Shown here: piece after piece, positions 32,906 to 40,456 of the stretch
Layout: the number at the start of each line of letters is the position of its first letter
Numbering within the stretch: position 1 is the first letter of the stretch
Source: JBFMHP01 sp040752855
GTDB taxonomy: Bacteria > Pseudomonadota > Gammaproteobacteria > RBG-16-57-12
DNA length: 40,456 nucleotides
Direction of reading: 5' to 3'
Assembly: GCA_040752855.1 (NCBI GenBank)
Contig: JBFMHP010000013.1
Location: forward strand, 1 to 40,456
Translations under genes and position numbers: made by a program
The notes under the pieces: model-generated
What the model was told of the DNA's origin: nothing
Database searches by the model: none
Seen by the model: the letters and a program-made list of their open reading frames with translations, nothing else

Positions 32906-34366
32906 ATGTCCGAAGAAGTATTGATCAACGTCACCCCGCGCGAGACGCGGGTGGCGGTGCTGGAAAACGGGGTGTTGCAGGAGATCTACATCGAGCGCGC
33001 CAGCAAGCGCGGTCTGGTCGGAAACATCTACAAGGGCAAGGTGGTGCGCGTGCTGCCCGGGATGCAGGCGGCCTTCGTCGAGATCGGGTTGGAGCGCGCG
33101 GCATTCCTGCATGAATCGGACATCGTGGAGTCCGGGCACGAGTTGAAGGGGCAGATCAAGGAAGGCATCACGCGCCTGCTGCACGAGGGCCAGGAGGTGG
33201 TGGTGCAGGTGATCAAGGACCCGCTTGGCACCAAGGGGGCGCGATTGACGACGCAGTTGTCGTTCGCCGCGCGTTTCCTGGTCTTGATGCCGGGGATCAA
33301 ACACGTCGGCGTGTCGCAGAAGATCACCGACGAGGCCGAACGCGAGCGGCTGCGCGGACTGGTGCGCGCCGTGGTCGGCGAGGAGCCGGAGAACGGCTAT
33401 ATCGTGCGCACCGTCACCGAAGGGGTCGGGCAAGCGGCGATCGAGGAGGATGTGCGTTATCTCGAACGCCTCTGGCAGTCGATCCAGGAACGCATCGCCA
33501 CCGAGCGCGCCCCGTGCATCGTGCACGAGGATCTGAGCCTGGCGATGCGCGCCATGCGCGATCTGGTGGGGCCCGATGTGGAGAAGGTGCGCATCGATTC
33601 GCGCGAAGGATTTCGCAAGGCCGTCAAGTTCGCCGAGAAATTCATCCCCGAGGTGGCGGCCAAGATCGAGCACTATCCCGGCGAGCGGCCGATCTTCGAT
33701 CTCTACGGCGTGGAGGACGAGATCCAGAAGGCCTTGGAGAAGAAGGTGCAGCTCAAATCCGGCGGTTATCTGGTGATCGACCAGACCGAGTCGATGACCA
33801 CGATCGATGTGAATACCGGGGCCTTCGTCGGCCATCGCAATCTGGAAGAGACCATCTTCAAGACCAACCTCGAGGCGGCGCAGGCCATTGCGCGCCAGCT
33901 GCGGTTGCGCAATCTCGGCGGGATCATCATCCTGGATTTCATCGACATGGAAGACCCCGAGCATCGGCGTCAGGTATTGCAGTCCCTGGAGCGGGCCTTG
34001 GCCAAGGATCACGCCCGCACGCATATCTGTGATGTCTCGAGCCTTGGATTAGTGGAGATGACGCGTAAGCGCACCCGCGAGAGCCTGGAGCACATCCTGT
34101 GTGAATCCTGCCCGGTCTGCCAGGGGCGCGGTTCGCTCAAGACGCCGGAGACGGTGTGCTATGAAATCTTCCGCGAGCTGATCCGCGAGGCTCGTCAGTA
34201 TGAGGCGCAGCAGTTCCTGGTGCTGGCCTCGAGCGAGGTGGTCGACCGGATGCTGGAGGACGAATCGAGCAGCGTGGCCGAGCTGCAGGAGTTCATCGGC
34301 AAGCCGGTGAAGTTTCAGGTCGAATCGCTGTATACCCAGGAGCAATTCGATGTCGTGCCGCTGTAA
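32906..34366 (+). CDS. rng: Ribonuclease G
   Basis: RNase G is an RNase E-type endonuclease that matures the 5' end of 16S rRNA and degrades some mRNAs. The 486-residue product has an S1 domain (about 38-125), a 5'-sensor region, and the DNase I-like domain with the metal-binding aspartates D301 (DVNTG) and D344 (ILDFIDMED). The zinc-link CPVCQGRG is at C402 and C405. ATG 32906 has AAGG 8 bases upstream; TTG 32891 is in frame but unlikely. It follows maf by 18 bases. Confidence 0.97.
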   Translation: MSEEVLINVTPRETRVAVLENGVLQEIYIERASKRGLVGNIYKGKVVRVLPGMQAAFVEIGLERAAFLHESDIVESGHELKGQIKEGITRLLHEGQEVVVQVIKDPLGTKGARLTTQLSFAARFLVLMPGIKHVGVSQKITDEAERERLRGLVRAVVGEEPENGYIVRTVTEGVGQAAIEEDVRYLERLWQSIQERIATERAPCIVHEDLSLAMRAMRDLVGPDVEKVRIDSREGFRKAVKFAEKFIPEVAAKIEHYPGERPIFDLYGVEDEIQKALEKKVQLKSGGYLVIDQTESMTTIDVNTGAFVGHRNLEETIFKTNLEAAQAIARQLRLRNLGGIIILDFIDMEDPEHRRQVLQSLERALAKDHARTHICDVSSLGLVEMTRKRTRESLEHILCESCPVCQGRGSLKTPETVCYEIFRELIREARQYEAQQFLVLASSEVVDRMLEDESSSVAELQEFIGKPVKFQVESLYTQEQFDVVPL

Positions 34367-34393
34367 CCGGGCGCGCTAAACGAAGGACGCGCA

Positions 34394-37300
34394 GTGCTCA
34401 GGCGGAAACTCAACCGGATCTTATGGTGGACTACGGCTGTGGTTGCGGCCGCATTCGCCGTGTTTTTGACCGCCGCGCAGCTGCTCTTTCCCAAGGTCCA
34501 GGACTACCGCGCCGAGCTGGAGAGCTGGGCGAGCGGGGTGCTGGGCCAGCCGTTGCGCATCGGCACGCTCGAGACGCGCTGGCGCTATTTCTCCCCGGAG
34601 ATGGTCCTGCGCGATGTCGCCCTGCTGCAGGCGCAGGACCTCAGCCAGCTCCAGACGCTCGATCAGGTGGTCATCCGGATTGACATGTACGAGCTGCTGG
34701 TGCGTTGGCGGCTCGATTTCTCGCAACTGATCGTGGTGCTCGACGATGTGGCGGTGCAGCGCGATCTCAAGAGCCGCTTTCGCCTGCCGGAATTGCAGCC
34801 GCGCGCGCCCGCCGCAGAGGAAGCAGGCGGCGACGAGGACTTCATGCGCTGGCTGCTGCGCCAAGGCCGGCTCAAGATCGCGGTGCGCAAGCTGCACTGG
34901 ATCGATGAACCCACCGGCGAAACCTATCAATTCAGCAACGTAGAATTCGATCTGAGCAATGACGGCGAGTCCCATCTTCTCGCTGGCGATATCGAGCTGC
35001 CGGAGCGCATCGGTAAGTCCTTGCGCGTGCGTGCCGAGATCGAGGGCGATCCGCTGCACGGCGGGGATTGGGAGGGGCGGATCTATCTCGCGGGCAAGGG
35101 CCTGTCGGTGCCGTATCTGCTCGCCGGGCGCCAGTATCAAGGCGCGGGCGTCGGCGCTGGCGCCCTGGATGTGGAGCTCTGGAGCGAGTGGGAGAAATCG
35201 CGGCCGGCGCGGTTGCGCGGCCGCGTCGATCTCGCCGGGGCGCAGCTGATCCGCGCAAATGAGCCTGCGCTGGCCGTGGATCGGTTGCAGACATGGCTGG
35301 ATTGGCGCGCCCTCGACCGCGGCTGGCAGCTGGATTTGCGCGACCTGAAGCTGCAGCGCGGCGGCCGAGCATGGCCGACGGCCAGCGGCGGCGTGCGTTA
35401 TTTCCGCGATGCGGCCGGCCAGCGGTTGATCGCCGTGCGCGGCGAGCATCTGCTCATCGACGAGGCGGCCGAGCTGCTGCTCTTCAGCCATGTCTTGCCG
35501 GATGAGTGGCGCCAGCAACTGATGGAGCTGGCGCCGCACGGTGAAGTGGCTAAGCTGGAGCTGGTCATCGACGACCAGGCCGGGATCGGCGGCTACGCCG
35601 AGGTCACCGGTCTGGGGCTGGCGCCGCGGGGGAGGTTCCCGGGCGTGAAGAACCTCTCCGGCGTGGTGGCGCTCGATCAACACGGCGGCTATGCCGAGAT
35701 CCGCAGCCAGCAGACACAGCTGTATTGGCCCGATCTGTTTCGCGAGCCGTTGCTGCTGGATCGCTTCACCGGCCGGGTGGACTGGCGACGGCGCGAGGAC
35801 GGGCTGCATGTCGATTCCGAGCGCATCGAACTGGCTAATGCGGATATCCAGACCGTCAGCCGGTTCTCGCTGATCTTTCCGCCGCAGGGTTCGCCCTGGC
35901 TGGACATCGGCGCGCGCTTCCAGCAGGGCGACGGCAGCAAGATTTCGCACTATCTGCCAGTCGGCGTGATGGGCGAGCACGTCGTGGATTGGCTGGATCA
36001 GGGGATCGTCGCGGGCAGGGTCAACCAAGGGGCGCTGGTGTACTTCGGCCGGCCGCGCGATTTTCCCTTCGCGCACGGCGAGGGGCGCTTCGAGGTCGCC
36101 TTCGATGTCGATGATGCCGTCATCGTGCCGCAGACCGGCTGGCCGCGCATCGAGGACATTTCGGCGAACGTGCGTTTCGTCGGCACGGCCATGGAGATCG
36201 AGGCCACGCACGGGCGCATCTACGACTCCCGCGTGGGTCGCACGGAGGTCGGGATCGCGGACATGCGCGCCTCCCCCGCGCTGCTGACCGTGGACGGCTC
36301 GGTGCAGGGGGCGACCGCCGACAAGGTGCGCTATCTGCGCGAAAGCCCATTGCAGGAATCGTTTGATTATCTCGACCTGTTCGAGTACGCCGGCGCGAGC
36401 CAACTGCGGCTGTCGCTCGGCATACCGCTTGCCGCTGGCTCCCACACCGAAGTCAACGCCGCCATCAAGTTTCTCGACAACCAGGTGCGCATCAAGCCGG
36501 TGAATCTGCCCATCGAGGAGGTCAGCGGCGAGCTGATCATCGAAGACGGCCAGGTCCGATCCGACGACATCACCGCCATGTTGTATGGCCACCCGGTCTT
36601 CGCCCAGGTCGCCCGCGTGGAGCACGAGGGCCGGCACGCCACGGTGCTCGATGCCTGGGGGCAGGTCGACGGGGCCGCGCTGTCGGAGTACTTCCAGCAT
36701 CCGCTGGCAAAGACTCATCTGAGCGGACTCGCGCCCTGGCACACCCAGTTGTACATCCCGGCCCACGCCGCGCCGGCGGAGGCGGTGACCTTGAGCGTCA
36801 CGAGTTCGCTGGAGGGGCTCGGTGTCGACCTCGACGCGCCGCTGGGCAAGCGGCCGGAGGAGGCGCGCCCGCTCGTCGTGCTCAGTGAGTTTCACCACGA
36901 GAAATCCCCCCGCGTGCAGATCGATTACGGCGATGCGATCAGTGCCCGGCTCGCGCTGGAGCCCGAGGGAAAGCTGCGCGGGGCCATCGCCTTTGGCGCC
37001 GGGACCCCCGCGTGGCCGGAGGCACCGGGCATCGCCCTCACCGGCGCGCTCCCCGCCTTGTCGCTCTCGAAATGGCAGGCGCTGCTCAGGCCGGGCGCCG
37101 CGTCGACGCTGGATCTGCTGAGCACCGTCGATCTGAGACTGGGGAGGCTGGAGGTCTTCGGCCAGGACTTCACCGATCTGCAGGTGCGGGCGGTGCGCCA
37201 GCCAGGGCACTGGGCGGCGGCGGTCGAGAGCCGGGAGCTGACCGGCAAGATCCGTCTCCCCGAGGATACCGCGCGCGAGCCCGTGGTCATGGAGCTCGCG

Positions 37301-38218
37301 CATTGGCGCCTGGCCAAGATGCGCACCGGTGCCAGCGCGGACACCGGCAATTCACTCGACCCGGGCAAGGCCCCGGCGCTGAAGATCACCAGCGAGCGGT
37401 TTGAATATGGCGACCTCTCGCTCGGACGGCTGATCCTCCACACCCGCAAGGCAGGGCAGGCCTACCATATCGATCGCATGGAGTTGACGCCCCGCGACAC
37501 CCAGATTGCGGTGCAGGGTGCGTGGCAGGCCGTCAATGGCACCGAGCGTACCGATTTGACCATCAGCGTGGATACCAAGGATGTCGGCAACGCCTTGAGC
37601 GCCTTTGGCTTCGCCGATACCGTCAAAGACGGCAAGGGGCAGATGCGCATCCGCGCCGGATGGCAGGGCAACCCGGTGCAGTTCAGTCTCGGCAAGCTCA
37701 ACGGGGATGTCGATGTCGCATGGAAGAAAGGACGGCTGCTGGATATCGAACCCGGGGCGGCCGGCCGCATCTTCGGGCTGTTGAGCCTGCACGCCCTGCC
37801 GAGACGCTTGACCCTGGATTTCAGCGACATGTTCTCCAAGGGATTCACCTTCGATGAGATCGGCGGCCGGTACCGGATCGTCGACGGCATCGCCACGACG
37901 GACGATTTCGTGGTGCAAACCCCGGCGGCGCGCATCGACCTGGCCGGGACGGTCGATCTCAAGAATCGTCTCTACGACCAGCGCGCCGTGGTCACGCCCT
38001 ACGTCACCCAGAACCTTCCCATCCTCGGCGCCCTGGCCATCAGCCCGCAGATCGGGGCGGTGATTCTGTTCGCCCAGCGCGTGTTCAAAAAGGAATTCGA
38101 AAAAATCGTGCAGTTCAAATACACCATTACGGGACAGTGGGACGATCCAGACGTTGTGCAGCAGGAAGCCACGGGGCCGGCGCAGCAAAACCAGCTGCGT
38201 GAAAATGTAACGCCATGA
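34394..38218 (+). CDS. yhdP: YhdP family AsmA-like lipid-transport protein
   Basis: A 1274-residue protein with an N-terminal membrane helix (about 13-32) and a very long periplasmic part of repeating beta-strands, ending in the AsmA-like C-terminal region (LDIEPGAAGRIFGLLSLHALPRRL, about residues 1115-1140). In E. coli YhdP, TamB and YdbH act as bridges carrying phospholipids from the inner to the outer membrane. Length matches E. coli (about 1266). Start GTG 34394, with AAGGA at 34383-34387. It is 27 bases after rng, the E. coli order. Confidence 0.95.
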   Translation: MLRRKLNRILWWTTAVVAAAFAVFLTAAQLLFPKVQDYRAELESWASGVLGQPLRIGTLETRWRYFSPEMVLRDVALLQAQDLSQLQTLDQVVIRIDMYELLVRWRLDFSQLIVVLDDVAVQRDLKSRFRLPELQPRAPAAEEAGGDEDFMRWLLRQGRLKIAVRKLHWIDEPTGETYQFSNVEFDLSNDGESHLLAGDIELPERIGKSLRVRAEIEGDPLHGGDWEGRIYLAGKGLSVPYLLAGRQYQGAGVGAGALDVELWSEWEKSRPARLRGRVDLAGAQLIRANEPALAVDRLQTWLDWRALDRGWQLDLRDLKLQRGGRAWPTASGGVRYFRDAAGQRLIAVRGEHLLIDEAAELLLFSHVLPDEWRQQLMELAPHGEVAKLELVIDDQAGIGGYAEVTGLGLAPRGRFPGVKNLSGVVALDQHGGYAEIRSQQTQLYWPDLFREPLLLDRFTGRVDWRRREDGLHVDSERIELANADIQTVSRFSLIFPPQGSPWLDIGARFQQGDGSKISHYLPVGVMGEHVVDWLDQGIVAGRVNQGALVYFGRPRDFPFAHGEGRFEVAFDVDDAVIVPQTGWPRIEDISANVRFVGTAMEIEATHGRIYDSRVGRTEVGIADMRASPALLTVDGSVQGATADKVRYLRESPLQESFDYLDLFEYAGASQLRLSLGIPLAAGSHTEVNAAIKFLDNQVRIKPVNLPIEEVSGELIIEDGQVRSDDITAMLYGHPVFAQVARVEHEGRHATVLDAWGQVDGAALSEYFQHPLAKTHLSGLAPWHTQLYIPAHAAPAEAVTLSVTSSLEGLGVDLDAPLGKRPEEARPLVVLSEFHHEKSPRVQIDYGDAISARLALEPEGKLRGAIAFGAGTPAWPEAPGIALTGALPALSLSKWQALLRPGAASTLDLLSTVDLRLGRLEVFGQDFTDLQVRAVRQPGHWAAAVESRELTGKIRLPEDTAREPVVMELAHWRLAKMRTGASADTGNSLDPGKAPALKITSERFEYGDLSLGRLILHTRKAGQAYHIDRMELTPRDTQIAVQGAWQAVNGTERTDLTISVDTKDVGNALSAFGFADTVKDGKGQMRIRAGWQGNPVQFSLGKLNGDVDVAWKKGRLLDIEPGAAGRIFGLLSLHALPRRLTLDFSDMFSKGFTFDEIGGRYRIVDGIATTDDFVVQTPAARIDLAGTVDLKNRLYDQRAVVTPYVTQNLPILGALAISPQIGAVILFAQRVFKKEFEKIVQFKYTITGQWDDPDVVQQEATGPAQQNQLRENVTP

Positions 38219-38302
38219 TAAGCTGAGAAAACTCAGGAGTTGCGTTATACTGCGCGCTTTTTCGGGTTCTAAGTCGGTAACGAATGTGTTGGAGGAATGT
38301 GA

Positions 38303-39127
38303 ATGACCAGAGTCGCCGCCATCCAAATGGCCTCAGGGACCAACGTGGGAGCGAACCTGACGGAAGCGGGCCGGTTGATTTCGCACGCCGCGAAAAATGG
38401 CGCGAAGCTGGTGGTGTTGCCGGAAAATTTCGCCATCATGGGTATCACCGAATATGACAAGCTGAAAGTGAGGGAGCAGGACGGCAAGGGACCGATCCAG
38501 GACTTTCTGGCCGATCAGGCGGCCAAGCATGGCATCTGGCTCGTGGCCGGAACGGTGCCGCTGGCGGCGCATGCGCCTGACCAGGTGCGTGCCGCGTGTC
38601 TGGTGTATGACAGCAAGGGAAAGCGCGTCGCGCGCTACGACAAAATTCATCTTTTTGATGTGCGCATCCAGGAATCCGGCGAGAACTACAACGAATCGAA
38701 AACCATCGAAGCTGGCGATCAGATCGTCGTGCTCGATACGCCCTTCGGCAAGCTCGGCATAGCGGTCTGCTATGACCTGCGTTTTCCAGAGCTGTTTCGC
38801 GCCATGGTCGAGCAGGGTGTTGAGATCATTGCCATCCCTTCGGCCTTCACCGCCATCACCGGCAAGGCGCACTGGGAGGTGTTGGTGCGGGCGCGGGCCA
38901 TCGAGAACCTGTGTTACGTGATCGCCTCAGCGCAGGGCGGCTATCACATCGGCGGCCGGGAGACCCACGGCGACAGCATGGTGGTCGATCCCTGGGGTAA
39001 TGTGCTCGACCGCCTCTATCGCGGCTCGGGTGTGGTCTACGCCGACATCGATATCGCCTACATGCGCGGCGTGCGCCGCAACTTTCCCTGTCTGTCGCAC
39101 CGGCGCTTCGGCATCGTCAAGCGTTAA
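38303..39127 (+). CDS. Nitrilase-superfamily amidohydrolase (Nit1 / deaminated glutathione amidase type)
   Basis: A 274-residue cytoplasmic hydrolase of the carbon-nitrogen hydrolase fold with the triad Glu41 (LPENFA), Lys114 (YDKIHLFDV) and Cys156 (AVCYDLRFPELFR). The DVRIQESGENYNES stretch and YDLRFPELFR fit the Nit1 branch, which repairs deaminated glutathione; another omega-amidase substrate is possible. GGAGG lies about 10 bases before ATG 38303. A TATACT box (38246-38251) in the 84-base gap may belong to its own promoter. In many relatives tldD follows; here a repeat and darP do. Confidence 0.92.
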   Translation: MTRVAAIQMASGTNVGANLTEAGRLISHAAKNGAKLVVLPENFAIMGITEYDKLKVREQDGKGPIQDFLADQAAKHGIWLVAGTVPLAAHAPDQVRAACLVYDSKGKRVARYDKIHLFDVRIQESGENYNESKTIEAGDQIVVLDTPFGKLGIAVCYDLRFPELFRAMVEQGVEIIAIPSAFTAITGKAHWEVLVRARAIENLCYVIASAQGGYHIGGRETHGDSMVVDPWGNVLDRLYRGSGVVYADIDIAYMRGVRRNFPCLSHRRFGIVKR

Positions 39128-39147
39128 TCATTCGCCCGGGCACTATC

Positions 39148-39204
39148 GTAGGAGCCTGCCCTGCAGGCGAGGGCCGTTCATTCGCGAGCAGGGCTCGCTC
39201 CTAC
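39148..39204. repeat. Palindromic repeat, family 2, full copy
   Basis: Nearly identical to 2154-2212: GTAGGA...GCCTGCCCTGCAGGC, spacer, TTCGCGAGCAGGGCTCGC...TCCTAC. It lies between the convergent nit and darP genes. Confidence 0.88.
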
Positions 39205-39241
39205 AAACCAGGCGCTGCCGCGGCGGATGCTTGTGTCCTTC

Positions 39242-39760
39242 TCATCCCAGCAGCCGCTTGAGCATCTGATACAGCGCCCGCGATGACTTCGGCGGCTTGC
39301 CGGTTTCCTGCTCGTGCTTGGCGTTGCGCAACAACTGCCGGAGCTGCTGCAGTTCCGCCGCCGGGGCCTCGCGCCGCAGCTCCTCCAGCGCCGGGTCGCC
39401 TTCGCGCAGCAGCCGATCGCGCCAGCGCTCGACGCGATGTTGCTGGGCGATCTGCTGCTGATGCTGATTCTCCTGGCGGGCGAGAAAGTCTTCGATCGGC
39501 GCGGGATCGGCCTTGCGCATCAGCTTGCCGATGTATTGCAGCTGGCGCCGCAGCGCGCCGTGGGATTTGATGCGCTGGGCCTCGAGCAGCGCCGCGCGCA
39601 GATCTTCCGGCATGTCGATGGTCTCGAGCTTCTTGGGCGGATAGGCCAGCAGTCGTTCCCCCAGCGCTTGCAGGGCTTCCACCTCGCGCTTGAGTTGCGA
39701 TTTGCTTTTTTCTTCCGGCAGGTCGAAGGGGGATTCATCATGGTCGTCCGAAGGATGCAT
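39242..39760 (-). CDS. darP: Ribosome-biogenesis factor DarP (YjgA)
   Basis: A 172-residue cytoplasmic protein of the YjgA (DUF615) family, which associates with late 50S precursors and helps their maturation. Family features are SKSQLKREVEALQALGERL near residue 20, and IKSHGALRRQLQYIGKLMR (about 75-95), then a basic, helix-rich C-terminus. ATG 39760 gives the family length; ATG 39796 would add 12 residues. Often found between tldD and pmbA, neither of which is here. Confidence 0.94.
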   Translation of the reverse strand: MHPSDDHDESPFDLPEEKSKSQLKREVEALQALGERLLAYPPKKLETIDMPEDLRAALLEAQRIKSHGALRRQLQYIGKLMRKADPAPIEDFLARQENQHQQQIAQQHRVERWRDRLLREGDPALEELRREAPAAELQQLRQLLRNAKHEQETGKPPKSSRALYQMLKRLLG

Positions 39761-39813
39761 GGCGGGGCTCTTGGCTGATTGATATCGAGGCTGCATTTTA
39801 CACGCTATTATTT

Positions 39814-39842
39814 ATTACATCGATGCGACGATGCGGTGTCGA
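39814..39842 (-). promoter_or_regulatory. Candidate darP promoter
   Basis: On the minus strand TCGACA (-35, plus 39837-39842), 17 bp, TGTAAT (-10, plus 39814-39819), each five of six to consensus. The start would be near 39807. Confidence 0.55.
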
Positions 39843-39876
39843 TACGTGGCAGGTTCGTGAGCTAGGGGGATCATAG

Positions 39877-40320
39877 ATGGACAAGTTGCATGGACTGGTT
39901 GCGCTTTTGCTGACGGCGCTCGCCGTGAGCGCTTGCACCCCGGTGCGTCCGGCGGAGACGGAACTGATGGTGTCGTATGTGCCGGTCGAGGAGATTGAGA
40001 CGGAGCAACAGCGGGTGGTCAGCGCCTTCGTCGAGCATCGCGACGGGTGTTTCTCCGCACGCAATGCCGAAAAAACCGTGGTGACGCGCGGTGGTGCCAA
40101 AGAATACCGGCTGATGAATCAGGATCGCAGCCTCGAGCTGCGCATCGCCGCCCGCCCGGAGGGGAAGCAGTTGCGCCTCACCCTGAGCAACTGGACCGAA
40201 CGCCGGTTCCGGCAGCGTGATGCGGTTTGTTATCAGGAAGCGGTCGACCTGCTGAAGCGGCTTTATGGGCCCGAGCGCGTGGAGGTGCGGGACGAATGTC
40301 CCGGTGGTTGCGTGCGCTAG
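39877..40320 (+). CDS. Small hypothetical lipoprotein
   Basis: A 147-residue protein with a lipoprotein signal peptide, lipobox VSAC (Cys20) followed by TPVR. The mature part has four further cysteines (DGCFS, AVCYQ, DECPGGC) that could form two disulfides, and a short amphipathic middle. I do not recognise a family. ATG 39877 follows AGGGGG closely. It is divergent from darP. Confidence 0.78.
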   Translation: MDKLHGLVALLLTALAVSACTPVRPAETELMVSYVPVEEIETEQQRVVSAFVEHRDGCFSARNAEKTVVTRGGAKEYRLMNQDRSLELRIAARPEGKQLRLTLSNWTERRFRQRDAVCYQEAVDLLKRLYGPERVEVRDECPGGCVR

Positions 40321-40369
40321 TCACTACACGAGGAGTCTGCGCGGCAGAAAGAAACGCTGCTGCAAAAGT

Positions 40370-40456
40370 GGGAGAGCGGCCCGATTTCTCGATCCTTTTC
40401 GTCAGATAGTGCCCACTATCTTCCTCAAACGATCGAAAAATCTGCCTCGCTCTCCC
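40370..40456. repeat. Long imperfect palindrome at the window end
   Basis: The left arm (40370-40411) and right arm (40414-40456) are inverted copies around a 2-base centre. The outermost 9 bases (GGGAGAGCG / CGCTCTCCC) and the innermost 7 (GATAGTG / CACTATC) pair perfectly; between them most positions, including a GATTTCTCGATC-like block, also match. It may extend past the window. It does not belong to families 1 or 2. Confidence 0.75.

Noticed and set aside
34421..37303. A 960-codon minus-strand frame opposite yhdP
   Set aside because: Antisense shadow with no signal, motif or start site; yhdP accounts for the region.

Overview
The window is a GC-rich chromosomal segment from a gammaproteobacterium. 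Evidence for the lineage is gene order shared with E. coli and Pseudomonas (miaB-ybeZ-ybeY-corC-lnt; ybeL-leuS-lptE-holA; proA-nadD-rsfS-rlmH; maf-rng-yhdP) and a 2[4Fe-4S] ferredoxin of the Allochromatium vinosum type. A member of Chromatiales or a sulfur-oxidiser relative is my best guess, but this is inference. The sequence is a draft scaffold: it holds a run of exactly 100 N flanked by an exact 127-bp duplication, which looks like an unmerged assembly overlap.

Layout. 1-2125: palindromic repeat, promoter, TPP riboswitch and thiC. 2235-4687: a translationally coupled pair, a secreted beta-helix/Fn3/CFI-box protein and an outer-membrane beta-barrel. 4815-8973 (minus): a small exported protein, a PAS-GGDEF-EAL c-di-GMP enzyme and a dihaem cytochrome c4, apparently one operon. 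9102-13635: ppnP, a GcvR-like ACT protein, a Tat-exported MsrB, and several poorly known envelope or membrane proteins. 13662-16879 (minus): gamma-glutamyltranspeptidase, ferredoxin, coaD and rsmD. 16977-22191 (plus): miaB-ybeZ-ybeY-corC-lnt, for tRNA modification, RNA maturation, ion/envelope stress and lipoprotein maturation. 22198-24850 (minus): a diguanylate cyclase with a c-type haem motif, a Sel1 protein and a YbeL zinc-ribbon protein. 24998-31858 (plus): leuS-lptE-holA-proA-nadD-rsfS-rlmH. 31859-32296: repeats and the assembly gap. 32297-39127 (plus): maf-rng-yhdP-nit. 39242-40320: darP (minus) and a small lipoprotein (plus). 40370-40456: a long imperfect palindrome at the window edge.

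Most of the window is conserved housekeeping sequence. The less ordinary parts are the CFI-box/beta-barrel pair with what looks like one Fn3 domain nested inside another, the c-di-GMP/cytochrome c4 operon, the haem-motif diguanylate cyclase, the riboswitch with a readable translational switch, the divergent rsmD/miaB promoters sharing one -35 hexamer, and two families of dispersed palindromic repeats. I saw no tRNA, rRNA, CRISPR array, transposase, prophage gene or recognisable defence system.
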